Shown here in pieces: positions 16,462-26,200 of a stretch of 64,000 nt of DNA (its first letter is position 1; each line of letters starts with the position of its first letter). Made by a program: the position numbers and the translations under genes. The DNA comes from Sorangium cellulosum. Its GTDB lineage: Bacteria > Myxococcota_A > Polyangia > Polyangiales > Polyangiaceae. The DNA lies in the NCBI RefSeq assembly GCF_004135735.1, contig NZ_CP012670.1:1798001-1862000 (forward strand), in the 5' to 3' direction. The notes under the pieces are model-generated. The model saw only the letters and a program-made list of their open reading frames with translations. It was not told the DNA's origin and made no database searches.

Positions 16462-17358
16462 ATGGAGGAGATACTGGGTGCGATGTGGCTCGTTTCACCG
16501 ATCGGGCTCGCGATGGTGGCATGCATCGCGATCGGCTTCGCGGTCACGGCGCGCGAAGCGCTGGGCCGCGAACGGGGGTTGCGCGAGGCCCACGAGGAGA
16601 GGTGTGAGGACGCCGGGGCCGCCCTGACCGAAGCGAAAGAAAAAGCCGAGCGGGAGCTCGGACGACACCAGCGCCTGCTGGACTGCCATGTCGATGCGGT
16701 CATCGCGGCGATGACCGGCGCCCGAGCGCGCCCCGTTCCGTGGCCTGGCCGCGTCCTCGAGACGTTCTGCGCCACCATTCCCGGGTGGCAACGAAAGCTG
16801 GCCGAGAGCACGGGGCTGACGCCACGGGACGTGGAGCGGCTGCTGAAGAGCGACCTCCCGGTCACGCCCGTTCTCGCGCGGCAACTGGAGAGCTTCACGG
16901 GCACGCCTGCCCGGTACTGGGAGCGCCTGTGGCGGCTGCACGACGACTACCGGACGGATGCGGAGGATACCGTCGTGATCAAGCTCGACGAGTCGATCAC
17001 CAGGCGCGAGAGCGCGGCGCGTACTGCGGCCTCGCCAGCGTCGATCTCGGCGCCGCCGAGTCCCCCCTCGATACCCCCTCGCGCGCTTGATGTTCCGCCG
17101 CCCGTGGCGCCGGCCCCTGACCTGGCTGGCAGGAGCCCACGGGCCAAGCTCCCGCCGCCTCCACTGCCGCGGCTGCGAGCGCCGCTCGCCGCTCACGCCG
17201 GGGCGGGCGCTGAGCTCGCGCGTCGCGCTGCCACGCTGACGAGCTTTCCCCTACAGCAAGACGACCGGGGGGCCACCCCAGCGCGCGGGCTCGAATGGGA
17301 GGACGTGGAGCGCTCCTCGCTGAGCACGACATTGCCGGGAGTAGGGAGCCATGGGTGA
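16462..17358 (+). CDS. Membrane-anchored HTH (HigA/XRE-like) protein
   Basis: About 298 residues. ATG 16462 has AGGAGG at 16447-16452. The N-terminus is a single membrane helix (residues 8-28), then a charged coiled coil (about 30-75, with EERCEDAGAALTEAKEKAERE), then a helix-turn-helix resembling HigA-type antitoxins at about 110-160 (AESTGLTPRDVERLLKSD, TPVLARQLESFTGTPARYW). The C-terminal 130 residues are Pro/Ala-rich and probably disordered. It is sandwiched between sigma genes and its stop overlaps the next start, so it probably acts with them, perhaps holding a DNA- or sigma-binding domain at the membrane. No toxin partner is visible. A degraded copy is at 37001-37467. Confidence 0.65.
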   Translation: MEEILGAMWLVSPIGLAMVACIAIGFAVTAREALGRERGLREAHEERCEDAGAALTEAKEKAERELGRHQRLLDCHVDAVIAAMTGARARPVPWPGRVLETFCATIPGWQRKLAESTGLTPRDVERLLKSDLPVTPVLARQLESFTGTPARYWERLWRLHDDYRTDAEDTVVIKLDESITRRESAARTAASPASISAPPSPPSIPPRALDVPPPVAPAPDLAGRSPRAKLPPPPLPRLRAPLAAHAGAGAELARRAATLTSFPLQQDDRGATPARGLEWEDVERSSLSTTLPGVGSHG

Positions 17359-17965
17359 GCGCAGCCGCACCGCGGGTTCCGCAGCCGCGGGCACGCGATC
17401 GGGGTTGCGCGTTCCATTCGAAAACATCGCGCGACACCGTTGCATGATCATGGACAACCAGCGCCGGCTCAAGATTCCAGCGTGCGACCGTTCAGACGTG
17501 ATGCAGGAGATCCTTCTCTCTGCATGGCGAACCGTCGAGACAGGCGGGTTCCATGCGAGCGAGTGTCGATCGGTAGGGGAGTCCGTGAGACGCTGGCTCT
17601 ATGTGGTTACGTGGCATCACACGACACACTACAGGGAGCGCCAGCATCAGTGGGAGAAAGGTCGCGATTCGCGCGTGTGTTCAGCGATTAACGACGTCGT
17701 GCTGCCGCCGTTCGAGCAGGTGGAGGCTCGGCTATGTCTACGCCGCCTGGAGCGGATAGACCCTGCGCTGCGCGATGTCGTGGCGGATTCGGCTCTGGGG
17801 TATACTGCTGAGGAGATAGCCGCCGAGCGTGGTCAGAACCCCAGCACAATCCAGCACCGCGTGGAGCGCGGCAGAGAGCAATTGCGGAGGATGCTGCGCT
17901 CGAAGAACGCTCCGGCGCCGCTCGCCATCCGGGGCATGTTGGCGAGCATGCCACCTCTGCCATAG
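17351..17965 (+). CDS. ECF-like sigma factor
   Basis: 204 residues. Start ATG 17351 lies 8 bases inside the end of the HTH gene (ATGGGTGA), so translation is probably coupled. Region 2 is seen in RSDVMQEILLSAWRTVETGGF with a following WLYVVTWHHTTHYRER. Region 4 is LGYTAEEIAAERGQNPSTIQHRVERGREQL, a normal sigma HTH. Base composition is lower in GC than the neighbours, as in the next gene, hinting at separate ancestry. Promoter targets are unknown; the divergent lipoprotein operon is the obvious candidate. Block B has lost this gene except for its first few bases. Confidence 0.7.
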   Translation: MGERSRTAGSAAAGTRSGLRVPFENIARHRCMIMDNQRRLKIPACDRSDVMQEILLSAWRTVETGGFHASECRSVGESVRRWLYVVTWHHTTHYRERQHQWEKGRDSRVCSAINDVVLPPFEQVEARLCLRRLERIDPALRDVVADSALGYTAEEIAAERGQNPSTIQHRVERGREQLRRMLRSKNAPAPLAIRGMLASMPPLP

Positions 17966-18123
17966 TGAAGGCCACCGGGTGAGATAATCATCCGGCAGCG
18001 GACACTGCGGGGAGGATCTCGGACCCACGCCACATTCCGGTTGGCCATGTACAGCGACTCGACGCCGCCGCGGTTTGGGGAGCCATCATCACAAGGCGGG
18101 AGATTGCCCAGGGGGGTGAAGCC

Positions 18124-18696
18124 ATGGTTCGTCCGAATAAGGACAAGCGCGCCGCCGCGCACGCGCGCTTGTTTTGCCCGACGCTGGTTCGTGCCGTTCT
18201 GCGCTGGCTAAAGAAGCTAGGGGTCCCACGATGCCATCGTGGCGACGTTGCGGGCCAAGTCTGGGTCAACGCCTGGGAGAGCTGGCCCAGGTTCGATCCG
18301 AAGCGCGGGAGGCCGGAGCGCTGGTTGAACGCGATCACTGTACACGCTGCCTCGCACTACCACGCGCGTGCGCAGCTCCGCAGGGAGGAATTGATCGCTT
18401 CGATCGATGTACTCGATCCGGCGCCGGACGCCGCTGCGACGATGGAGTCGAACAGCATCAGAGCCGGCACCCTTGACGCAGTGAACGAGCTCGATCCGGA
18501 GCTGCGATTTGTCCTCGTGTCGCACGATCTGAACGGAGTCGCGATGGCCCAGATAGCCCAAGACGCAGCGTTACCTCTCTCCACGCTATATAAGCGACGC
18601 GCCAAGGCCATCGGCGCGTTGCGGGACATCATTGGAGTCCGACTGCCAGCGCGTCCAGCGAGAACGGCTCGACAAGACCCGCGTGCTTCTGCTTGA
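18124..18696 (+). CDS. ECF-like sigma factor
   Basis: 190 residues from ATG 18124, preceded by a weak GGGGGTGAAG site. Region 2 is RCHRGDVAGQVWVNAWESWPRF followed by RPERWLNAITVHAASHYHARA, which has the W-L-x-I-A-x-N-like linker in altered form. Region 4 is LNGVAMAQIAQDAALPLSTLYKRRAKAIGAL. It is the third sigma gene of the divergent run, 158 bases after the previous one. It ends about 80 bases before the end of the convergent RHS/immunity array, so it marks the edge of block A. No anti-sigma gene of a usual type (zinc anti-sigma) is seen near it. Confidence 0.7.
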   Translation: MVRPNKDKRAAAHARLFCPTLVRAVLRWLKKLGVPRCHRGDVAGQVWVNAWESWPRFDPKRGRPERWLNAITVHAASHYHARAQLRREELIASIDVLDPAPDAAATMESNSIRAGTLDAVNELDPELRFVLVSHDLNGVAMAQIAQDAALPLSTLYKRRAKAIGALRDIIGVRLPARPARTARQDPRASA

Positions 18697-18773
18697 CGGC
18701 TCGACGCGCCCGCCCTGTGAGCCGGACGCTCCCGATCACATCCGTCACGATTGCAATCTGAGGCAGGCGCAGC

Positions 18774-19067
18774 CTAACGCTCGCCGCGGCGACGAGCGTC
18801 CATCGCTGCGGCGATCTTCCTTCCGAATTCGGCCCCGTCCTCATCATCACCTTTCCATTCTTCTGGTTCGAGCTCGGGATGTTGCTTGAATAGCGGATCC
18901 ATGATGTGCTCGTGCGAATAGCCCATGACGTAGGCCACGCCGGCCCTGTACCACTCAAAATCAGCCGCGTCACACTCCTCTTCCACCTTTCGAAGGGACT
19001 CATTTAGCTTGGAGCAATACTCGCGGGTCGAGTTGAAGATCTCTTCTGCGATTTCTTTCTTCATCAT
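18774..19067 (-). CDS. Putative immunity protein 1 of the RHS locus
   Basis: 97 residues from ATG 19067, which overlaps the stop of the preceding RHS tip cassette (ATGA). The product is small, acidic and helical, with [23 protein letters not shown] followed by a [20 protein letters not shown] block. It is clearly homologous to the proteins at 19548-19841 and 22915-23184, each of which also directly follows an RHS C-terminal cassette. Position, size and coupling fit a cognate immunity protein that neutralises the toxin tip in the cytoplasm. I know no named family for it. Confidence 0.6.
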   Translation of the reverse strand: MMKKEIAEEIFNSTREYCSKLNESLRKVEEECDAADFEWYRAGVAYVMGYSHEHIMDPLFKQHPELEPEEWKGDDEDGAEFGRKIAAAMDARRRGER

Positions 19068-19573
19068 GGGCATCCTGCGCTCCGCAAGCAGTTGCGCTTG
19101 CATCTGTAAAACTTGTCGCCCGACCACTCTCGGGTTGAAAGTGTGGCGCGACAGGCCACGATGCAGTCGTCCAGCGCCTGCCTGCGGCGCTCCTCCTTCT
19201 CTTCAGGTGTCTCATTCGCTCTATCATCCTCCAGCGTCATCGCGAGCAGGATATAGAGCCCCACGAGACCAGCCCCCGCCACGGCCGGCGCACCTGCGAC
19301 CGCCCCCGCTCCGATGAGGACCTCTCTCCACGGGATGGCGGTGGCCGACCGCCCCGTCGGGTCGGTCCGGTTCACCGGGTCGCCCAGCGCGTACCCGTAC
19401 AGGTTCGTGCCCCCGCCGTCGAACAGGGGCGGGTCCTTCGCGGTCCAGCGCCCGATTTCCGGATCGTAGTCCCGCGCGCCGAACCTCACGAGCCCCGTGT
19501 GCGGATCATAGAGCCCTCCTGCGAACCCGAACGGCGTGAACCCTGGGTTAAGACTTACCTCGCCGGCGAGCAT
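19064..19573 (-). CDS. Orphan RHS C-terminal cassette (core end plus toxin tip 1)
   Basis: About 169 codons. The first 55 residues are the end of the RHS core ([53 protein letters not shown]), almost identical to the full-length protein at 23209. After DPTGRS comes the tip: a hydrophobic segment ([20 protein letters not shown]) and an acidic linker. Then comes a small Cys domain, C-x3-C, 16 residues, C-x3-C-x5-C. The cassette starts abruptly inside the 3' end of immunity gene 2 with no ribosome site or signal, so it is a displaced, probably silent tip that could be used by recombination into the full-length gene. Tip activity is unknown. Confidence 0.65.
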   Translation of the reverse strand: MLAGEVSLNPGFTPFGFAGGLYDPHTGLVRFGARDYDPEIGRWTAKDPPLFDGGGTNLYGYALGDPVNRTDPTGRSATAIPWREVLIGAGAVAGAPAVAGAGLVGLYILLAMTLEDDRANETPEEKEERRRQALDDCIVACRATLSTREWSGDKFYRCKRNCLRSAGCP

Positions 19574-19841
19574 CTATCGCAGCTGCGATCTGTCGGCCAG
19601 CATCGGCGGCTTCCTCGTCTTCGCCTTTCCATGTCTCTGGCTCAAGATCTGGATGTTGCTCGAATATTGGCCCCATGATGTGCTCGTATGAGCATGCCAT
19701 TACACGACCCACTCCATCTCTATACCACTCGAAGTCCTCTGCGCCACATTCGTCCCTTACCTTCTGCGCGGACCGATTTAGCTTGTCGCAGTACTCCCGG
19801 ATTAACCCAAACAGATCTTCTGCCAACTCTCTGTTCATCAT
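19548..19841 (-). CDS. Putative immunity protein 2 of the RHS locus
   Basis: 97 residues, homologous along its whole length to immunity 1: [36 protein letters not shown] and [19 protein letters not shown] 19841 overlaps the stop of the decayed RHS frame by four bases. If the frame error in tip 2 is corrected, the tip stop lies at 19857-19855 and the sequence TTGAGG there would be the ribosome site. The 3' end runs directly into the orphan cassette at 19573. It is probably an intact immunity gene kept although its toxin is broken, as expected for a protective orphan. Confidence 0.55.
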   Translation of the reverse strand: MMNRELAEDLFGLIREYCDKLNRSAQKVRDECGAEDFEWYRDGVGRVMACSYEHIMGPIFEQHPDLEPETWKGEDEEAADAGRQIAAAIDARRRGKS

Positions 19842-22803
19842 AAATTCATTGACCTCAACAGCCGGCGCTCCGTAGGCACTTCCACCTGCACCTGAAGAAT
19901 GGATCCCCGGACGGTTGTCCGGTTGGGATATATTTCAGTGCAGTATTTGACACAATCTTCCAAGACCTGCTTGCAGCGTTCCTCCTTTTCTTCAGGGGTC
20001 TCATTCGCTCTATCGTAGTCCAGTGTCACCGCAAGAAGGATGCAGAGCCCGACGAGGCCGGCCCCCGCCACAGCCGGCGCACCTGCGACCGCACCCGCTC
20101 CGATGAGCACCTCTCTCCATGGGATTGCGCCGGCCGACCGCCCCGTCGGGTCGGTCCGGTTCACCGGGTCACCAAGCGCGTAGCCGTAGAGGTTGGTGTC
20201 TCCGCCATCGAACAACAGCGGGTCCTTCGCGGTCCAGCGCCCGACCTCCGGATCATAGTCCCGCGCGCCGAACCTCACGAGCCCTGTATCCGGATCATAG
20301 AGCCCGCCGGCGAACCCGAACGGCGTGAACCCCGGGTTCGTGTCGAGCACGATCCTTCCGAACTCGTCATAATCCATCCGCTGCGCGACCGTCCCGGTCG
20401 CCGCATCGATGACGAGCCGCACGCTCCCGATCGCATCGGCCAAGATCCGGTACGTCACGCCGCCGCGGATCATCGCATCTGGCACGTTGATCCGCTCGCC
20501 ATAAATGAACCGCGCCACGACCGCACCGGTGCCATCGAGCTCCGCAATCGGCCTGAGCGCGCCCTCGTAGAGGAACCCCTTCACGAGCGTGCCGCCGACC
20601 TTCTTGCCGATGCGTCGCCCGAGCCCATCCAGCACGTACTCGATCACGGCACCGCTCGGCAGGGCCACCCCGCGCAGGTGCCCAAGGGGACTGTAGTCGA
20701 ACAGCGTCGTCTCCCCCGCCGCCGTGTCGGTCCGGCTCCGAAGCTCACCGCTGTCCTGGTAGGCGTACGTCTTCGTGCCGTACGTCAAGAGCCGATCCTG
20801 GTCATCGTACGTGCCCGCCTCGCTCTCGACCGCGCTGGTCCTGCTCAACCTGTTGCCGTTGGCGTCGAGGTCATAGTGCGCCGCCAAGGCACCATCCAGG
20901 AACACATTGACCAACCGGCCCGCAGGGTCGTACTCGAATCCCTTGACCCGCGTCTCGCCCTCAATGGTCTCAGTCCGTTCGACGATCCGGCCCAGCGCGT
21001 CCCGCTCGTACTCGACGAGCAGCACCGTGACGCCACCGAGCTTCGCCTCGCGCCGGACGAGCTCGCCGAAGTCGTTGTAGCTCACCGTCTCGGTGACGTT
21101 CCCGAGCGTCGTGCCGGTGAGCCTTCCGTTCTGCGGATCGCGGCTCAGGACCAGGTCTCCCGCGGCCGTGAGCAGCCCGTCGTCATCGTGCATGAAGCTC
21201 ACGACGAAGGCGTCGTTCACGCTCTCGGCGCTCACGCGGAAGTTGTCATCGTGCGTCCAGTGGACCGCGCCCGCGACCGCGCCGGACCAGCGCACGTCCG
21301 TGAGCAGGTGCCCGTCGTACCCGTAGGTCACGCTGACGCCCGCCGGTCCGCTCACGCCCGCGAGCTTGCCCGTCGCAGGGTCGTAGCTCCAGGTGATCGC
21401 CCCTCCCGAGAACGTCGCGCTGGTCCGCCTGCCAGCGTCATCGTGTCCGAAGCTGATCGCTGCGCCGCCCGGCTTCGTGATCCCCCCGAGCTTCCGGTCG
21501 ACGTCGTAGCTCCATGTCGTGGCCGCTGGCCCGCCCGGCAAATCGGGCGGAGCGTACGAGGCGAGCAGATCGACCGGCGAAAAGCTGAACTGGTGGCTCG
21601 GCCGGCCGGGCGGCGTGATCGACGCCCGGTTGCCCGCCGCGTCCCAGCCGAAGGTCACCTGCTCCAGGTCGGGCCGGGTCTCCGTGAGCGCGCGGCCGAC
21701 CGCGTCGGTCGTGAACCTCGTCGCCTGCAGCAGCGGGTCCACCACCCGCTCGAGGTAGCCGTTCAGGCCGTAGCCGCGCGAGGACGTGCGCCCGCCCTGC
21801 GTGGTCGTCTCGAGCCTTCCGTGCGCGTCGTACGTCAGTCCACCGGCAGGAGCCCTGGGACCTCGATCTTGACGAGCCGCCCTCGGTTGTCGAGCGTGGT
21901 CGTGACCTGCCGGCCGGCCGGTGTCGTGCGGGTCACCGTGCGCTCCGCCCGGCTGAAGATCTCGACGAAGCTCCGGCCGTTGATCGTTGTCGTGTCGACG
22001 AGCGAAGAGAAGCTCAGCGCATCCGCCGGATTGGCCAGGTCCGCCGTGCGGCTGCGCTCGATGGACATCGTCTTGCCGCCCGGCGTCGTGATCGTTGCCA
22101 GCCTGGCGAACGGCGACAGCATCCCGAACCGCGGATCCGCTCCCGGGGTCCAGGTCAGCGCGCGGCCGTCGGGCAGACTCATGCTGACGGCGCTGCCCGC
22201 TCCGCCGGTCGCCGTGCCGCGAAGACCGCTCGGAAGATCGACGGCGCGCGCCAGGGCGCCCGTCGCGCGCGACTGGACATGGTAGGTCGCCGACCGACCG
22301 AGCGCCGTCGAGACCGTCACTCCGTACCCGCCGGGCTCCTCCGCGCGCGTCAGGCTCTTGCGGCCGCCGGCCGGGTCTTCGTCCCGGATGAGCAGGCCGG
22401 CGGCGTCATAGGTGAACGTGTGGGTCCGATCCAGCGCGTCCTTGAGGCCGGTGAGCAAGCCTTCCGTGCCGTACGTGAGCGTCACCGTTTCGGCTTCTGG
22501 ATTCGTCACCGTCCACAGTTACCCGTCTGCGTTCAGCGCGATCTGCGTCGCCTGCCCGAACGGGCCCGTGATGGAGAGAGGCGTGCCGCGCGCGTCGCGC
22601 TCGATCGCCGTCACGTCGCCGTCGACGTCCGCGATCGCGATGAGCAGTCCCGAGGAATCATAGCTCATCTGAAACAGGGTGGCGCCCGTGCGGGTGTCCA
22701 CGGTCCTGAGGTGCTTGCCGCTCCCGTCGAACACATACGCCTCCCCGCCATCCTCGGCCGGGATCACGATCTCTCGGTGGTTTCCGGTCTCGACGACGAC
22801 CAC
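19838..22803 (-). pseudogene. Decayed second RHS copy with toxin tip 2
   Basis: This segment repeats the last 1000 or so residues of the full-length RHS protein with high identity. It carries at least three lesions. A TAT-to-TAA change near 22518 stops the frame after ALNADG. A missing G near 21836 shifts the frame after the LLPVD segment. One extra base in the C-run 19905-19908 (plus strand) shifts the tip; removing it restores FFRC, RWKC and LRSAGC, the Cys pattern of the other tips. At the 5' end the NHL region is deleted, joining VVVETGNHR directly to EIVIPAEDG. It is therefore a dead copy carrying a once-functional toxin cassette. Confidence 0.8.
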
Positions 22804-22914
22804 GCAGCGTCGCGCTGGAGAGCGACGCTGCGTGGATTCCGCAGAAGCGCGGCTTCAGCCGCTCCGCCGTCGCCTCTGAAGCCCCGCATTCCCGTGATGC
22901 GTACCTCGGAGGCG

Positions 22915-23184
22915 CTAGGAACGCGACTTCGCAGCGATGTCTTTCAGTGTTGGACCTGGCAGTGGAGTATAGTTGGCATCGCTTGGTATCACGTCGGGAT
23001 GCTCTCTGTAGATCGGGTCTGTGAGCCGATCTTGGATCTCGGACAGAACGTTGCCTACACCACGCCTGAATGCCTTAAATTCGCCCTCGCTGCAATTGTT
23101 TCTGACAAAAATTAGTATATCGTTCAGCTCGCCGATGCAAAGCCTAATCCTCTTAGTGATGTCCTCCGCGAGGTCTCTGCGCAT
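22915..23184 (-). CDS. Putative immunity protein 3, partner of the intact RHS protein
   Basis: 89 residues from ATG 23184, with GGGAG 7 bases upstream. It begins 25 bases after the stop of the full-length RHS gene. It shares the pattern of immunities 1 and 2: RDLAEDITKRIRLCIGELN, a CSEGEFKAFRRGVGNVL block and a DPIYREHPDVIP block. It differs most in the C-terminal third, as expected if each immunity matches its own tip. The local base composition is lower in GC than the RHS gene, typical of polymorphic tip/immunity regions. No named family recognised. Confidence 0.6.
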   Translation of the reverse strand: MRRDLAEDITKRIRLCIGELNDILIFVRNNCSEGEFKAFRRGVGNVLSEIQDRLTDPIYREHPDVIPSDANYTPLPGPTLKDIAAKSRS

Positions 23185-23208
23185 GGTTTCTCCCGTAACT
23201 CCATTTGC

Positions 23209-26200
23209 CTACGAGTCTCTTGGGCAATCGTTTCTCTCAAGGCACTCGTTCTTGCAGTTCTGAAACAACCAGCCATGATCATTCGTTGGCAGGGTCGTGT
23301 CGCTGCAGAAGTCGATGCACTCTTGTTTGATCTTCTTACATCGCTTTTTCTCGCTATCGCTGTCGTCCGCTGCATCGTCGTCAAGCGTCATCGCGAGCAG
23401 GATACAGAGCCCCACGAGGCCAGCCCCCGCCACAGCCGGCGCACCTGCGACCGCACCCGCTCCGATGAGCACCTCTCTCCATGGAATGGCGATGGCCGAC
23501 CGCCCCGTCGGATCGGTCCGGTTCACCGGGTCGCCGAGCGCGTACCCGTACAGGTTCGTGTCCCCGCCATCGAACAAGAGCGGGTCCTTCGCGGTCCAGC
23601 GCCCGACCTCTGGGTCGTAGTCCCGCGCGCCGAACCTCACGAGCCCGGTATCCGGATCGTAGAGCCCTCCCGCGAACCCGAACGGCGTGAGCCCCGGGCT
23701 CGTGTCGAGCAGAACGCGGCCGAACTCGTCATAGTCCATGCGCTGCGTAACCGTCCCGGTCGCCGCATCGATGACGAGCCGCACGCTCCCGATGGCATCG
23801 GTCAAGATTCGGTACGTCACGCCGCCGCGGATCATCGCATCCGGCACGTTGATCCGCTCGCCATAAATGAACCGCGCCACGACCGCACCGGTGCCATCGA
23901 GCTCCGCAATTGGCCTGAGCGCGCCCTCGTAGAGGAACCCCTTCACGAGCGTGCCGCCGACCTTCTTGCCGACGCGTCGCCCGAGCCCATCCAGCACGTA
24001 CTCGATCACGGCACCGCTCGGCAGGGCCACCCCGCGCAGGTGCCCAAGAGGGCTGTAGTCGAACAGCGTCGTCTCTCCCGTCGCCGTGTCGGTCCGGCTC
24101 CGAAGCTCGCCGCTGTCCTGGTAGGCGTACGTCTTCGTGTCGTACGTCAAGAGCCGATCCTGGTCATCGTACGTGCCCGCCTCGCTCTCGACCGCGCTGG
24201 TCCTGCTCAACCTGTTGCCGTTGGCGTCGAGGTCATAGTACGCCGCCAAGGCACCATCCAGGAACACATTGATCAACCGGCCCGCAGGGTCGTACTCGAA
24301 TCCCTTGACCCGCGTCTCGCTCTCAATGGTCTCGGTCCGTTCGATGATCCGGCCCAGCGCGTCCCGCTCGTACTCGACGAGCAGCACCGTGGCGCCACCG
24401 ATCTTCGCCTCGCGCCGGACGAGCTCGCCGAAGTCGTTATAGCTCACCGTCTCGGTGACGTTCCCGAGCGTCGTGCCGGTGAGCCTTCCGTTCTGCGGAT
24501 CGCGGCTCAGGACCAGGTCTCCCGCGGCCGTGAGCAGCCCGTCGTCATCGTGCATGAAGCTCACGGCGAAGGCGCCGTTCACGCTCTCGGAGCTCACGCG
24601 GAAGTTGTCATCGTGCGTCCAGTGGACCGCGCCCGCGACCGCGCCGGACCAGCGCACGTCCGTGAGCAGGTGCCCGTCGTACCCGTAGGTCACGCTGACG
24701 CCCGCCGGTCCGCTCACGCCCGCGAGCTTGCCCGTCGCCAGCTCGTAGCTCCAGGTGATGCTCCCGCCCGGGAACGTCGCGCTGGTCCGCCTGCCAGCAT
24801 CATCGTGTCCGAAGCTGATCGTAGCGCCGCCCGGCTTCGTGATCCCCCCGAGCTTCCGGTCGACGTCGTAGCCCCACGTCGTGGGCGCTGACCCGCCGGC
24901 CAGGTCGGGCGGCATGTACGAAGCGAGCAGATCGACCGGCGTGAGGCCGAACCGATGGCTCGGCCGGCCCGGCGGCGTGATCGACGCCCGGTTGCCCGCC
25001 GCGTCCCAGCCGAAGGTCACCTGCTCCAGGTCGGGCCGGGTCTCGGTGAGCGCGCGGCCGACCGCGTCGGTCGTGAACGTCGTCGCCTGCAGCAGCGGGT
25101 CCACCACTCGCTCGAGGTAGCCGTTCAGGCCGTAGCCGCGCGAGGACGTGCGCCCGCCCTGCGCGGTCGCCTCGAGCCTTCCGTGCGCGTCGTACGTCAG
25201 GTCCACCGGCAAGATCCCTGGGACCTCGATCTTGACGAGCCGCCCTCGGTTGTCGAGCGTGGTCGTGACCTGCCGGCCGGCCGGCGTCGTGCGGGTCACC
25301 GTGCGCTCCGCCCGGCTGAAGATCTCGACGAAGCTCCGGCCGTTGATCGTTGTCGTGTCGACGAGCGAAGAGAAGCTCAGCGCATCCGCCGGATTGGCCA
25401 GGTCCGCCGTACGGCTGCGCTCGATGGACATCGTCCTCCCGCCCGGCGTCGTGATCGTTGCCAGCCTGGCGAACGGCGACAGCATCCCGAACCGCGGATC
25501 CGCTCCCGGGGTCCAGGTCAGCGCGCGGCCGTCGGGCAGGCTCATGGTGACGGCGCTGCCCGCTCCGCCGGTCGCTGTGCCGCGAAGGCCGCTCGGCAGA
25601 TCGACGGCGCGCGCCAGGGCGCCCGTCGCGCGCGACTGGACATGGTAGGTCGCCGACCGACCGAGCGCCGTCGAGACCGTCACGCCGTACCCGCCGGGCT
25701 CCTCCGCGCGCGTCAGGCTCTTGCGGCCACCGGCCGGATCTTCGTCCCGGACGAGCAGGCCGGCGGCGTCATAGGTGAACGTGTGGGTCCGATCCAGCGC
25801 GTCCTTGAGGCCGGTGAGCAAGCCTTCCGTGCCGTACGTGAGCGTCACCGTTTCGGCTTCTGGGTTCGTTACCGTCCGCAGATACCCGTCTGCGTTCAGC
25901 GCGATCTGCGTCGCCTGCCCGAACGGGCCCGTGATGGAGAGAGGCGTGCCGCGCGCGTCGCGCTCGATCGCCGTCACGTCGCCGTCGACGTCCGCGATCG
26001 CGATGAGCAGTCCCGAGGAATCATAGCTCATCTGAAACAGGGTGGCGCCCGTGCGGGTGTCCACGGTCCTGAGGTGCTTGCCGCTCCCGTCGAATACATA
26101 CGCCTCGTCGCCATCCTCGGCCGGGATCACGATCTCTCCGGCGGACGCTCCCGCCATCGGCGGCGGCGCGATGCGGCGCACCCGGTTCACGCCATCATTC

